Positions 16,271 through 25,680 of a DNA stretch of 42,482 bases are shown here, piece after piece; the first letter of the stretch is position 1; each line of letters begins with the position of its first letter. The DNA is taken from positions 1-42,482 of the forward strand of contig MUCT01000034.1 of assembly GCA_002816585.1 (NCBI GenBank). Direction: 5' to 3'. This DNA comes from SAR202 cluster bacterium Io17-Chloro-G6 (GTDB lineage: Bacteria > Chloroflexota > Dehalococcoidia > UBA3495). Made by a program: the position numbers and the translations under genes. The notes below the pieces were generated by a model, which was not told the DNA's origin, did not search any database, and worked only from the letters and a program-made list of their open reading frames with translations.

Positions 16271-16438
16271 GGGCAGGTCTCATTCTGCGCCCGCGTCATA
16301 CCCGTGTCAATTGATAAAGCGGCTTTATTAATATTGGATTTCACGGTACAGGGGAGTTTCGTCCGCCGCCAAGGGCATCGAGTATAATCCTTTGAAAATT
16401 CGTGCCTGGCAATGTTGTTATCGACGCTAGAGGTTTTT

Positions 16439-16903
16439 ATGCGAGCGGAGCAAAAATTGAAAGACATGGGTCTGGAGTTGGGGCCGGTAGGTACGCCGGT
16501 CGCCAACTTTATCCCCACTGTGCGTGCCGGAGACCCGCTGTACGTGGCGGGACACATCGCCGGCAAGCCAGACGGTTCCGTGCTGAACCCCGGAAAGGTG
16601 GGCCGCGATGTGACTGAGGAGCAAGGCTACGAGTCAGCTAAGCTGGCCATGCTCAACTGCCTGGCGTCCATCAAGCAAGACCTGGGCGACCTGGACAAGG
16701 TCCAGCGGGTGGTGAAGCTGTTGGTGATGGTCAATGCCGACCCAGAGTTCGAACGACATTTCGTCGTGGGCAACGGCGCTTCCGACTTGTTGGTGGAACT
16801 CTACGGTGAGCAGGGTCGTCACGCCCGCTCCGCCGTGGGGATGAGCGGACTTCCTCGCAAGAGCTGCGTTGAAGTTGAGATGATCGTTGAGGTCGGGGAC
16901 TAA
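16439..16903 (+). CDS. RidA/YjgF-family protein (third copy, longer type)
   Basis: 154 residues from ATG 16439, which follows AGAGG (16429-16433) by five bases; the open frame from 16412 would add nine residues without a ribosome-binding site. It belongs to the longer Rid branch: LGPVGTPVANFIPTVRAGDP, LYVAGHIAGKPDGSVLNPGK, AKLAMLNCLASIKQDLGDLD, VQRVVKLLVMVNADPEFE and a C-terminal GMSGLPRKSCVEVEMIVEVG. Arg and Cys occur in the last motif, where catalytic residues sit in Rid proteins. It is divergent to the MFS gene ending at 14951 and convergent with the NHL gene. Confidence 0.88.
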   Translation: MRAEQKLKDMGLELGPVGTPVANFIPTVRAGDPLYVAGHIAGKPDGSVLNPGKVGRDVTEEQGYESAKLAMLNCLASIKQDLGDLDKVQRVVKLLVMVNADPEFERHFVVGNGASDLLVELYGEQGRHARSAVGMSGLPRKSCVEVEMIVEVGD

Positions 16904-16981
16904 CTGCCCCTGACCGGTGGGCCCCCATCCTAACCTTCACCCGCTCACGGGGAAAGGGATCATTAATTGTCGCCTTGGGTT

Positions 16982-18010
16982 CTAGACCTTGCCCAGCCGG
17001 ACGAACCGGCCTCCAATCAGCCACTCTGCGACATACAGGTTTCCCTGGGCGTCCGCCGCCAGGCCGTGGGGGCTATTGAACTTCCCAGGTTCCAGTAGAC
17101 TGGTGGGGATTATGTTCCCCGAGGCATCCTTGTTATTGGGCCATCCCTCAACGTCGCAGACCGGTTCGTTGGCCCCTAGATAGCAGACGAATTCGTCGTT
17201 TTTGCCACACAGGGTGAGGCGTGCCCGAAGCTCGGCGATTACCAGCAAGTCGCCGTGCACGGCAAACCCGCTGGGAGTGGTCAGGAAGTCGCTGCCAAAC
17301 ACCCGCTGGTAATTTCCTTCTAAGTCATAGACCTGGACCCGCCCGTTGGCCCGGTCCGCCACATACAGTTCGGTGCCCGAGCCCCCACGTTCCGAACCAC
17401 GGCGGTCGACAAAGATGGCGTGGGGGCAGTTAAATCTGCCGGCGCCGCCCTCCTGCCCGTTGATGCTGGCGATGTAGTTACCCGCCTTGTCGTACCGGTG
17501 CACGTAGCTCTGCCCGTAACCGTCGGCGACCCAAACATCGCCGTTTCCGCCGTGTCGTTCTTCGTTCACCGCAACCCAGGTCGGCGAATACATGCCCTCG
17601 CGGTACACATCTAGGTCGGGGCGATCCAGACTAGCCAAAACCTTTCCTTCCAGGTCCATCTTCAGCACCTGCCCGCGGGTCTCGCCATCGGGATATTCGT
17701 ATCCGGTGGCGTGCTGGCGTTTGCGGCCGTTGTCGGCAATCCAAAGCAGCTCCCGGCCGCCGTCGTTTACCAGGGTGATTCCATGGGCGTCGCTGAGGTG
17801 CACCTGCCAAGTACGGATCTGATTCCCTTCTTGGTCTAAGACCATCATGGTCTGGTCGCCGGGGTGGTAGGTTATGACCTGGCCTGACTCCGTCACCGCC
17901 ACGCCGTGGTGAGCCCAGCCGGTCCGGGCGCTTTCCGAGTCCGGAATGCCGGCCCAAGAGTCCTGCCATTCATAGGTATTTGCGCCGTTGCCGATCTGCA
18001 TCTGGCTCAC
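16982..18010 (-). CDS. NHL-repeat beta-propeller protein
   Basis: 342 residues made of NHL-type repeats (for example GITLVNDGGRELLWIADNG, HAIFVDRRGSERGG..ELYVADRANGRVQVYD, HGLAADAQGNLYVAEWLIGG), together a six-bladed propeller. It has no signal peptide or membrane helix. Relatives include peptidylglycine amidating-lyase-like and sugar-lactone-binding proteins, but no catalytic set is clear. The start GTG 18010 is preceded by GGAAGAG. It is 25 bases downstream of the alcohol dehydrogenase in the same direction, so one operon is likely; a second NHL protein lies on the other side of that gene. Confidence 0.85.
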   Translation of the reverse strand: MSQMQIGNGANTYEWQDSWAGIPDSESARTGWAHHGVAVTESGQVITYHPGDQTMMVLDQEGNQIRTWQVHLSDAHGITLVNDGGRELLWIADNGRKRQHATGYEYPDGETRGQVLKMDLEGKVLASLDRPDLDVYREGMYSPTWVAVNEERHGGNGDVWVADGYGQSYVHRYDKAGNYIASINGQEGGAGRFNCPHAIFVDRRGSERGGSGTELYVADRANGRVQVYDLEGNYQRVFGSDFLTTPSGFAVHGDLLVIAELRARLTLCGKNDEFVCYLGANEPVCDVEGWPNNKDASGNIIPTSLLEPGKFNSPHGLAADAQGNLYVAEWLIGGRFVRLGKV

Positions 18011-18035
18011 CGCTCTTCCAGCCCGGGTTACCGGG

Positions 18036-19187
18036 TTAAGGATTTAGTATTACCTTGGTGTAACCATCGATCCGTTGGTCGAACTTCTTGTAGGCGTCCG
18101 GGGCCTCGTCCAACGAAACCGAATGGGAGACCACGAAACTGGGCCTGGCCCGGCCCGAGATGATCAAGTCCCTGAGGTCCGCATTGTAACGCTTCACATT
18201 GCACTGGCCTGTGCCCAGCCGGAGTCCCTTCTCGAACAGGCGGCCGAAATTGATGGATAACGCGCCGCGCTTCGCGCCTTCGTCGACCCCACCCGGATCA
18301 GTCGGCACGTAGAGTCCGGGTATGCCGAGCGCGCCGGTGGGGTTGACCACGTCGATGATCTGGTTCAGCACGATGTTTGGCGACTCGTCCTGTTCCCCTC
18401 CCGCGGCTGAGGAACCGGCAGTGGCGGCCTGGTATCCCACGGCGTCTATGCCCTTGTCCACTCCCTGCCCGTTTCGCCGGTCTTTGATCTGCTGCACTGG
18501 GTCTGCGGTGTCGAAGTTTATCGGAATCCCGCCGATCTCAGCGGCCTTGTCCAGGCGCTCTTGCACGTGGTCGATTACGTAGACTTCGGCCGCTCCCCGG
18601 ATCACGCAACTGTAGGCGGCCATCAGACCGACGGGTCCGGCCCCGAAGACGGCCACACTTTCGCCGGGGCTGACGTCGGCCAGTTCCGCGCCGTGGTAGC
18701 CGGTGGGGAAAATGTCAGCCAAGAGGGCGAAATCTGACTCCCACTGGGTGCCTGCGGGTAGCGGCAGGCAATTGAAGTCCGCGAAGGGCACCTGCAGATA
18801 TTCGGCCTGGCCGCCCACCCACGGGCCCATGGCTACGTAGCCGTATGCGCCGCCGGCGAATCCGGGATTTACGGTGGTGCAAAACCCGGTGAAACCCCTT
18901 TGGCAATTCTTGCAGAAGCCGCAGGCCACGTTGAAGGGCATCACCACCCGGTCGCCTTGCTTCAGGGTTTTCACCGCGGGGCCGGCCTCTTGGATCACCC
19001 CCATGTTTTCATGGCCGAACACGATCCCCGGCTGGGCGGCGGTGCGGCCCTCGTACATGTGCAGGTCCGAGCCGCAGATGCAACTGGAAGTGACCTTAAC
19101 GATAACGTCGTTGGGGTGAAGGATCTTCGGGTCTGGAACGGTTTCCACCGCGACTTCGAAGGGTCCTTTGTAGACAACGGCTTTCAT
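18036..19187 (-). CDS. Zinc-dependent alcohol/formaldehyde dehydrogenase (MDR family)
   Basis: 383 residues resembling glutathione-independent formaldehyde dehydrogenase. Catalytic zinc ligands are Cys38 (SSCICGSDLHMYEGRTA) and His59-Glu60 (GHEN). Structural zinc ligands Cys89, Cys92, Cys95 and Cys103 are all present (ACGFCKNCQRGFTGFC). The Rossmann motif is GAGPVGLMAAYSCV. An insertion around DESPNIVLNQIIDVV is typical of the formaldehyde-dismutase branch. It oxidises an alcohol or aldehyde hydrate with NAD(P). AGGAGA precedes ATG 19187. The substrate is not settled by sequence. It is flanked by two NHL-propeller genes in the same direction. Confidence 0.92.
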   Translation of the reverse strand: MKAVVYKGPFEVAVETVPDPKILHPNDVIVKVTSSCICGSDLHMYEGRTAAQPGIVFGHENMGVIQEAGPAVKTLKQGDRVVMPFNVACGFCKNCQRGFTGFCTTVNPGFAGGAYGYVAMGPWVGGQAEYLQVPFADFNCLPLPAGTQWESDFALLADIFPTGYHGAELADVSPGESVAVFGAGPVGLMAAYSCVIRGAAEVYVIDHVQERLDKAAEIGGIPINFDTADPVQQIKDRRNGQGVDKGIDAVGYQAATAGSSAAGGEQDESPNIVLNQIIDVVNPTGALGIPGLYVPTDPGGVDEGAKRGALSINFGRLFEKGLRLGTGQCNVKRYNADLRDLIISGRARPSFVVSHSVSLDEAPDAYKKFDQRIDGYTKVILNP

Positions 19188-19253
19188 GGTTCAGTCTCCT
19201 ATCAGGCTGACCTAATGATGGATGGTATGGGGAAGCCGCCGGTCCCGGTAGTG

Positions 19254-20285
19254 CTACCGCTTCTGGTAGACCTGGAATCGGTGGCGGTTAGTTTCGGTCA
19301 CGTAGAGGCGGCCGGACTGGTCCAGGGTAACGGAGACAGGGCCCCAGAAATAGGGCTCGGTTTGGGAAGAGATGTGATATGGAGTGTTCAGATGGGGAGG
19401 GAGGTCTGGTTTGAGGTTGGAAACGTCGCGCTCAGCCTTTTCCTCCGGATTGGAGGCGAAATAATCCTCGGCCCACTTCGACACGGTAGCCTCCCCGCGC
19501 AATAGAAACTGGAAGCTGCCGTCCGGGCTAAGCACCTGCACCCGCTCATTGCCCCAGTCGGCCACGTAGATGAAGCCGTCCGAGTCCACGGCCACGCTGG
19601 TCGGCCGCTGGAACTGGCCTTCGCCGTCGCCGGACTCTCCATAAGCGGCCAAGAACTGGCCGTCATTGGCGAACTTTTGGATCCGGTCGTTGCGCCAGTC
19701 GGCGATGTAGATATTGTCATCCCGGTCAACCGCCGCGCCCCAGGGCAGATTGAATTGTGCCTCGCCGCTGCCGAAAGACCCCCATGTGGCGATGACCTTG
19801 CCATCATTGGTAAACTTCTGCACCCTGCTGTTGTGCTGGTCCACCACGATCACATTGTCCGAGGAGTCGATGGCTATGCCGGCTGGGCCGCTGAGTTCCC
19901 CGTCTCCAGACCCGGCCACCCCCCAATGAGACAGGTAATTACCCGCAGTGTCGTAGGCGGTCACGCGGTTGTTGTATTCGTCGGTGATATAGAGGCGGCC
20001 TCCGCTCCCCAACGCCATGGCCACCACCCAAACAAACTGGCCGTCGCCAGAGCCGTTGCCACGTCCAAATTCACCCAGGTATTCCTCTTCCAGGTTGCAA
20101 ACGCCGATCCGAATTGCTGATGCCCGCGCCGGGTCGCACCGGTTCAGCACGAAAATCCGGCCGTCGCCACCAACCACGGTATCGTAGGGATTGGCGAACC
20201 CACGGCCGTTGTAGCCGTTGTTCACGATACCGATGGTCTTAACATATTCCAGCGCGATGCTGGGAGATTGGGTCTGGGTGCTCAC
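19254..20285 (-). CDS. NHL-repeat beta-propeller protein (second copy)
   Basis: 343 residues with clear six-fold NHL repeats, each ending in a phrase such as YITDEYNNRVTAYDTAGNYL, VIVVDQHNSRVQKFTNDGKV, IYIADWRNDRIQKFANDGQF or IYVADWGNERVQVLSPDGSF. Between blades runs the GSGDGEL/GDGEGQF type of linker. No signal peptide is seen. It starts at GTG 20285 behind AAAGGGGG. Such propellers scaffold protein or ligand contacts. It lies between the dehydrogenase and the DUF1800 gene, with gaps of 66 and 40 bases. Confidence 0.88.
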   Translation of the reverse strand: MSTQTQSPSIALEYVKTIGIVNNGYNGRGFANPYDTVVGGDGRIFVLNRCDPARASAIRIGVCNLEEEYLGEFGRGNGSGDGQFVWVVAMALGSGGRLYITDEYNNRVTAYDTAGNYLSHWGVAGSGDGELSGPAGIAIDSSDNVIVVDQHNSRVQKFTNDGKVIATWGSFGSGEAQFNLPWGAAVDRDDNIYIADWRNDRIQKFANDGQFLAAYGESGDGEGQFQRPTSVAVDSDGFIYVADWGNERVQVLSPDGSFQFLLRGEATVSKWAEDYFASNPEEKAERDVSNLKPDLPPHLNTPYHISSQTEPYFWGPVSVTLDQSGRLYVTETNRHRFQVYQKR

Positions 20286-20325
20286 GCCGGCCCCCTTTGA
20301 ACTGCCGAGATTAGTGATTGCTGGC

Positions 20326-21747
20326 TTAGGCGAGTTGGTATTCCCTGGTCGCCGCGACTAACCGCAGCATGTTGCCGACACGTTGCTCGGCATCGTCGCC
20401 CGGTTCGTGACTATTCAAGTCAAGGTCGCCCCGGCGCGAGGCGTAGTCCACCAGCACCGACCGGGTTTCGTCGGAAACCTGAATTGGGCCCAGGAGGTCC
20501 AGGCAGCGGTCAGCCAGGTCTGAAGGGACCAGCACGCCGTCTTCCGAACTGGCTTCCAAGCGGTCGATGATGGAGCGGACGCCGGGGCTCTTCAGATTGG
20601 ACAGTTCCTTGGCCGCGAAGTTTACTCTCTCAACCAGCGCACCGCTGTTGATCCACTCAGAACCCTCGTGCCAACCCTCCACCGAAGGCGGCTGCAACAG
20701 GCCTTGGCCCATGTAGAGCATGGTGTTGGACACTTTCTCGATGCCTAGGGCCGGGTTCTGGTAGTTGCCGGCCATGCGGATGGCGCCCACCACCATCTCG
20801 GCGGGCCCCTTCACGCGGGCGAAGCGGGCATCTTCCGACTTGAAATAGTCGGAGTGGAACAATGTGCGCAGCACATCCCGGACCTGATAACCCGATGAGA
20901 AATAGGTCGCCATCATCTCCGCGATGACCTTCTCCCCCGCTTCGGTCACCTCGTCTGCCGCAAAGAACTCGAACAGACGGGTGGACAGGAACCGGGCCGT
21001 GGACTCTTGTTTGCAGATGATGGAGATGATCTCTTCGCCGTTGAATCGGCCCGTCTCGCCGAGGAAGGTCTTTTCTCCGTCGTCGTGGTCCTTGTCCCGG
21101 TACTCGAAGTGCCAGGCGATCCGCCCATAGGGCCAGATCGAGTCCTTGGCCGCCCGGATAGACATGTATTCCGCGTTGCCCAGCGTCCAGCCGGTGAACG
21201 CCCGCGCGCATTCCTTGACGTCGTCCTCGGTATAGTTGCCGATGCCCATGGAGAACAGTTCCAAGAGCTCCCGCCCGTAGTTCTCGTTAATGGCTTCGCC
21301 GTGGTTCTCGTTGTTGTCCAGCCAGAGGATCATTGCCGGGTCCTTGGACAACTCCACCAATAGGTCTTCGAAGTTCTCCAGGCCGGACCGGCGAAACATG
21401 TCCACCTGGTTGAGCAGGGCCCGGGCCTGATTCAGCTTGGCGTATCCGGTGGCGAACAGGCTGTGCCAAAAGAGTGCGATCTTCTCCTCCATAGGGGCGG
21501 TGGTGCTGATCATGCGGTACATCCAGTATGCGGCGGAACCGGCTAAATCTCGCAACTCCGACTGCTCCACGTGGTAGCGGCGGATCAGATCATCGGGCAT
21601 GTTGCCTGGGTCCGAGGGATTTAGCAGCGTTTCCACGGCGCCGTCGTATCCCATCTCGATGTATCGTTCCAACTCGTCCCGGCTTGCGCCAAAGCCGGCG
21701 CGCCGAAGCAGGTGTGCCATCAATGCGGTGTCGTTGCTTATCATCAC
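20326..21747 (-). CDS. DUF1800-family protein
   Basis: 473 residues with the DUF1800 opening (LLRRAGFGASRDELERYIEM), KIALFWHSLFATGYAKLNQA, EDVKECARAFTGWTL, and the closing GQGLLQPPSVEGWHEGSEWI. The family is of unknown function, widespread in Planctomycetes and Chloroflexota, and is usually paired with DUF1501, as here. No signal peptide or Tat motif is visible. GAGGACAG lies before ATG 21747. It is transcribed with DUF1501, 49 bases apart. Confidence 0.9.
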   Translation of the reverse strand: MMISNDTALMAHLLRRAGFGASRDELERYIEMGYDGAVETLLNPSDPGNMPDDLIRRYHVEQSELRDLAGSAAYWMYRMISTTAPMEEKIALFWHSLFATGYAKLNQARALLNQVDMFRRSGLENFEDLLVELSKDPAMILWLDNNENHGEAINENYGRELLELFSMGIGNYTEDDVKECARAFTGWTLGNAEYMSIRAAKDSIWPYGRIAWHFEYRDKDHDDGEKTFLGETGRFNGEEIISIICKQESTARFLSTRLFEFFAADEVTEAGEKVIAEMMATYFSSGYQVRDVLRTLFHSDYFKSEDARFARVKGPAEMVVGAIRMAGNYQNPALGIEKVSNTMLYMGQGLLQPPSVEGWHEGSEWINSGALVERVNFAAKELSNLKSPGVRSIIDRLEASSEDGVLVPSDLADRCLDLLGPIQVSDETRSVLVDYASRRGDLDLNSHEPGDDAEQRVGNMLRLVAATREYQLA

Positions 21748-21796
21748 TGTCCTCTATCGGATCAGGTTGGTTTCCAGGCCGGTTCCTTGGAAGTGA

Positions 21797-22930
21797 TCAG
21801 GCACGGAACAGGTTGAGTTTCTCGAATTGGCCGTTGACGATCGGCGCGGCGTCCAAGCCCAGCCAGTCTTCCAGGATGTCGGTGTATACGGAACGGAAGT
21901 CGTTGTTGGACCGGAGGTCGCCTTCCAACTGCTCGGCTTCAGCCAGTGAAGGGTATTCACCGTACATGCCGCCATCTACTGCGCCGCCGATCAGGAAGGC
22001 CACGCCGCCGGAGCCGTGGTCGCTCCCAGAGCCGTTGTCCTTGATGCGGCGTCCAAATTCGGAGAAGATCAGGATCGCCGCGTCGTCTTCTCGACCGTGC
22101 TCTTTTAAGTCGTCCATCAGACAGCCGACGGCTCCGGCCAACTCGTCCCAAAGCTTGGCGTGGGTCGGCAACTCTCCAGAGTGCGTGTCGAACGGTCCAT
22201 GGGCGGTGTAGAGAATCCTGGCGCCCAGATCGGCGTGGAACACCTGGGAGATGCTTTTCACGTTTTGGGCCAGGGCGTCGGGCGCGTATTCCACCGATGA
22301 TGAATACCTGGCCGGAGCAGTGCGGAGAATGTCAGCCCCTTGCAGCGAGTCCTGACCGGTGCGGCTCAGCATCTCCATCACCGGGTCCCGTCCGGCGGCT
22401 CCACCGTACATCTTGGAGAAAGCCTCCAGGGTGAACATGCGCAACTCTTCATCCTCGATGTCGGGGAACAGTCCGTACGTTGCCAAATCACCCACGGAAG
22501 TCACGGACACGCCTGGGCAGCCCAGCGCCCGGGGCAGGCCGCGGCCGAAGTTGATCCCGGTGAGCACGTTTTCGCCCAGGGGGTCAAAATCACGGATCGC
22601 ACGGCCCAACCAGCCTTCCCGTCCGATGGTGTCGGGCTCGGCCGTGTGCCAGATGTCCATAGACCGGAAGTGGGAGCGGTTGGGAGTCTGGTAGCCGATG
22701 CCGTTGATGATGGCGACGTTGCCCTCGTCCCACAGGGTCTTGATCGGACCCATGCTGGGATTGAACCCCACCTGGCCGTCGATGGATATGACCCGCTCCT
22801 GGGGGATGTTCACTGTGGACCGGGAATCGTAATACCGGCCTTCGCCATAGGGAACCACAGTGTTCAGGTAGTCGTTCCCGCCGGTTAGTTGTATGACAAT
22901 TAGACTTTTTTCACGCCTGGTGCTGGTCAT
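21797..22930 (-). CDS. DUF1501-family protein
   Basis: 377 residues of the sulfatase/alkaline-phosphatase-like DUF1501 family: SLIVIQLTGGNDYLNTVVPY, the RSHFRSMDIWHTAEPD segment, GPFDTHSGELPTHAKLWDEL and ILIFSEFGRRIKDNGSGSDH. These residues would line the metal site in related hydrolases. Family members normally begin with a Tat signal (RRxFL); here the protein begins MTSTRREKSLIVIQLTGG, so it appears cytoplasmic. AGGAGGT precedes ATG 22930. It heads the leftward group DUF1501-DUF1800-NHL-ADH-NHL. Function unknown. Confidence 0.9.
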   Translation of the reverse strand: MTSTRREKSLIVIQLTGGNDYLNTVVPYGEGRYYDSRSTVNIPQERVISIDGQVGFNPSMGPIKTLWDEGNVAIINGIGYQTPNRSHFRSMDIWHTAEPDTIGREGWLGRAIRDFDPLGENVLTGINFGRGLPRALGCPGVSVTSVGDLATYGLFPDIEDEELRMFTLEAFSKMYGGAAGRDPVMEMLSRTGQDSLQGADILRTAPARYSSSVEYAPDALAQNVKSISQVFHADLGARILYTAHGPFDTHSGELPTHAKLWDELAGAVGCLMDDLKEHGREDDAAILIFSEFGRRIKDNGSGSDHGSGGVAFLIGGAVDGGMYGEYPSLAEAEQLEGDLRSNNDFRSVYTDILEDWLGLDAAPIVNGQFEKLNLFRA

Positions 22931-23138
22931 CTAGGTCGACCTCCTGAATTGGGGGAAAAGCGCAGTTTCATACTGCCCAAACGGTAGTGTGGGCCGATGG
23001 TTTCATCAAGTGACGAGATTGCGTGATTAGGCCGGTTAGCTAGAGGCCATATTGTACGCCTAGTTGACCGTCTTTTCGAGGAGTTGACAGAATTCGGAAT
23101 GGGAATCGCGGTGAGATACTAGACCTTGATTGAAGTGG

Positions 23139-23166
23139 GTCCTTCGACAGGCTCAGGACGAGCGAA
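23139..23166. repeat. Dispersed intergenic repeat unit
   Basis: The stretch GTCCTTCGACAGGCTCAGG followed by ACGAGCG matches a short sequence I recall as common between genes in many environmental genomes; only one copy lies in this window. It sits in the 246-base gap between the DUF1501 gene and NAD synthetase. The rest of that gap shows no gene. Confidence 0.4.
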
Positions 23167-23176
23167 ATGTTGGGAA

Positions 23177-25000
23177 TTAGCTGCCCTCGTGTTGGCGGTA
23201 GCGGTTGACAATGGGTAGGCGGCGGTCCTTGCCGAAGGCGCGTGGGGTGATTTTCACTCCCGGCGGGGCCTGGCGGCGCTTGTATTCGTTCCGGTCAACG
23301 GCCGAAATGACCTGGCGGACCACCTGGGGGTCGAACCCCTGGGACACCATGTCCTGATAGCTGCAGTCATCCTCCACGTAGGCCTTGATCACCGGGTCCA
23401 AGACTTCGTAGGGCGGCAGGCTGTCTGCGTCCAATTGGTCCTCGCGCAGTTCGGCGCTGGGCGGTTTGTCGAGGATCGCCGCTGGAATCACATCATCATG
23501 AGTCCCGAAATCCCGGCCATGCCGGTTCCGCCAGTGGCATAGTTCGTAGACCGTGGTCTTGGGCACGTCCTTAAGCACGGCGAAACCGCCGGCCATGTCG
23601 CCGTAGAGGGTGGCGTAGCCCATGGCCATTTCCGACTTGTTGCCGGTGGTGAGCACCATCCAGCCAAATTTGTTGGACACTGTCATCAGCACATTGCCCC
23701 GCACACGGGCCTGGACGTTCTCCTCGGCTACGTTGGCTTCAGTGCCCCTGAATCGCTCCTCCAGCATGTCCGTGAAGGCCCGGTGGGCCGGTTCGATGGG
23801 CACCTCCCACAGGTCCAAGCCAAGATTCCCGGCCAGCTTCGCGGAGTCACTGATGCTGCCCCCGGAAGAATACCGAGAGGGCATGGTGATTCCAATCACG
23901 TTTTCCTTGCCCAGGGCGTCCACGGCGACCGTGGCGGTCAAGGCCGAGTCCACCCCTCCCGACAGGCCGATGAGAGCCTTGGAGAAGCCGGTCTTGTGCA
24001 GGTAATCTCCCGTGCCCAAAACCAGGGCCCGGTAGACCTCTTCGGCGCCCTCCATTGCAACGGTGACAGGCCGGTCCGTCAACGGTGTCTTGCTTCCGGC
24101 CGCAACCTCGGACACGGCAAGGGTGCTGGGGGTTCCCACCGCCTTCACGGCTGCGGCTGTTGCTTCCGCCGGACCTTGTTTCTGTTCGGCTGATGCCTCC
24201 GCCAACTCCAGGTCAGCGATCACCAGGGATTCCTGGAAGGCGGGTCCCCGGGCTGCCAGACCGCCGGCGGAGTCGCAAATGATGCTGCCACCGTCGAAGA
24301 TCAGCTCGTCCTGCCCGCCCACCGTATTCACGTAGGCGACGGCCAGGCCGTGGTCCGAGGCACGTTGCGCGATCATCTCTTCCCGGAGGGCTCGTTTGCC
24401 AGCGTGGAAAGGAGAGGCGTTGATGTTGATGATCAGTTCGGCCCCGGCTTGGCGCTGTACTGTTGTTGGCCCCACCGGGTACCAGATGTCTTCGCAGATG
24501 TTGACTCCGATGGACACCCCACCTATTCGGTAGACCGGGCAGACCGAGCCTCTCTGGAAGTAGCGCTGCTCGTCGAACACGCCGTAATTTGGCAGAAATA
24601 TCTTGTGGTAGATGTCCACCAGCCGGCCGTCGTAGCAAAGTGCGGCGGCGTTGGTGATCCGCGGTCCCATATCGTCGGGTCCCCGCTCCCCGGCCGGGAT
24701 TCGGCCCTCGTCAGGGCTACCACCCGATGGGAGTATGTTCACGTAGCCCAGGACCACGGCGATGCCCTCGGAGGCTGCCGCCACCTTTCCCATGGCGGCC
24801 ACGTTATCGTTGAGGAAAGAGGTCTTGAAGAGCAGGTCTTCGGGAGGGTAGCCGGTGGTGGCCATTTCAGGGAAGGCGACTAGGTCGGCCTGGGCCTCTT
24901 GGGCGCGATTTAGGTAGTCCAGGATCTTGGCGGTGTTCCCGGGGATGTCCCCGACGGTGGGGTTGATCTGAGCCAGCGCCAATCGGAATTTTCGTGCCAT
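23177..25000 (-). CDS. nadE: Glutamine-dependent NAD+ synthetase
   Basis: 607 residues with an N-terminal nitrilase-type glutaminase domain and a C-terminal synthetase. The glutaminase triad is Glu45 (FPEMATTGYPPEDL), Lys133 (YHKIFLPNYGVFDEQRYF) and Cys169 (VNICEDIWYP). The synthetase P-loop is SGGVDS (347-352), followed by GNKSEMAMGYATLYGDMAGG and the CHWRN motif. It amidates deamido-NAD with glutamine nitrogen and ATP, the last step of NAD synthesis. ATG 25000 is chosen because GAGGA lies seven bases upstream and the domain starts there; the longer frame to 25051 adds 17 residues without support. It stands as a single transcription unit. Confidence 0.96.
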   Translation of the reverse strand: MARKFRLALAQINPTVGDIPGNTAKILDYLNRAQEAQADLVAFPEMATTGYPPEDLLFKTSFLNDNVAAMGKVAAASEGIAVVLGYVNILPSGGSPDEGRIPAGERGPDDMGPRITNAAALCYDGRLVDIYHKIFLPNYGVFDEQRYFQRGSVCPVYRIGGVSIGVNICEDIWYPVGPTTVQRQAGAELIININASPFHAGKRALREEMIAQRASDHGLAVAYVNTVGGQDELIFDGGSIICDSAGGLAARGPAFQESLVIADLELAEASAEQKQGPAEATAAAVKAVGTPSTLAVSEVAAGSKTPLTDRPVTVAMEGAEEVYRALVLGTGDYLHKTGFSKALIGLSGGVDSALTATVAVDALGKENVIGITMPSRYSSGGSISDSAKLAGNLGLDLWEVPIEPAHRAFTDMLEERFRGTEANVAEENVQARVRGNVLMTVSNKFGWMVLTTGNKSEMAMGYATLYGDMAGGFAVLKDVPKTTVYELCHWRNRHGRDFGTHDDVIPAAILDKPPSAELREDQLDADSLPPYEVLDPVIKAYVEDDCSYQDMVSQGFDPQVVRQVISAVDRNEYKRRQAPPGVKITPRAFGKDRRLPIVNRYRQHEGS

Positions 25001-25229
25001 TAATTTCCTCGTGTCGGCTTGCGGCGAGTATACAGACTTCCAAATAGACATGCCAACAAGAATCGAACCCGGAAGCTAACGAACCGTGTCCAAGGGCAAG
25101 CTCGAAAACGGGCCGGTGGTGGACTAGTGGTGGACAAGGAAACCCGCCGACGCTAACATTTCGTCGTGACGCCAATCCGCCTCATGGAGTCGCTGCAGTT
25201 CTTGCGTCGAGCAAATAAGGAGAATAGCC

Positions 25230-25625
25230 ATGGAATACTCGATCAACCACGTTCACATCAGGGCCGTTGACCCACGGGCATCAGCCTCATGGTACGAGAA
25301 AATCTTTAACGCCAAGGTGATTTCGGAGCGCGAGGTTATGCCCGGCACAATCACCATCGGCATGGAAGTAGGCGGCCCGACTCGTCTGAACATATCCTCC
25401 CAGCCCACGGGGTCCTCTCCCGAAAGGAGCGTGGCTGAACTCAACCGGCTGGGGCTGGAGCATTTTGGGTTTCATGTGGAGGACTTGCAAGCCGAGATGA
25501 CGCGTTTGGAAACTGAGGGTATCCGAGTCGTTTTGCCCCTGACAGTCACGCCCCAGGGGATCAAGCTGGCTTACATTGAGGGGCCGGATGACGTTCTGAT
25601 CGAACTGGTGCAGGCTGCTTCTTGA
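25230..25625 (+). CDS. VOC-family protein
   Basis: 131 residues, one VOC domain: MEYSINHVHIRAVDPRASAS with WYEKIFNAKV, then GLEHFGFHVEDLQAEMTRLE and IEGPDDVLIELVQ. Candidate metal ligands are the first His pair, the HFGFH histidines and Glu in LIELV. AAGGAGAA precedes ATG 25230. It lies 55 bases upstream of a ThDP-dependent enzyme and is probably co-transcribed with it. The substrate is unknown. The 229-base gap before it holds no gene I can support. Confidence 0.87.
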   Translation: MEYSINHVHIRAVDPRASASWYEKIFNAKVISEREVMPGTITIGMEVGGPTRLNISSQPTGSSPERSVAELNRLGLEHFGFHVEDLQAEMTRLETEGIRVVLPLTVTPQGIKLAYIEGPDDVLIELVQAAS

Positions 25626-25680
25626 CCTCGGCGCCCGGGCAAGGCGTTCAAACAGATTAATTAGATAGAAGGTTACTTCG

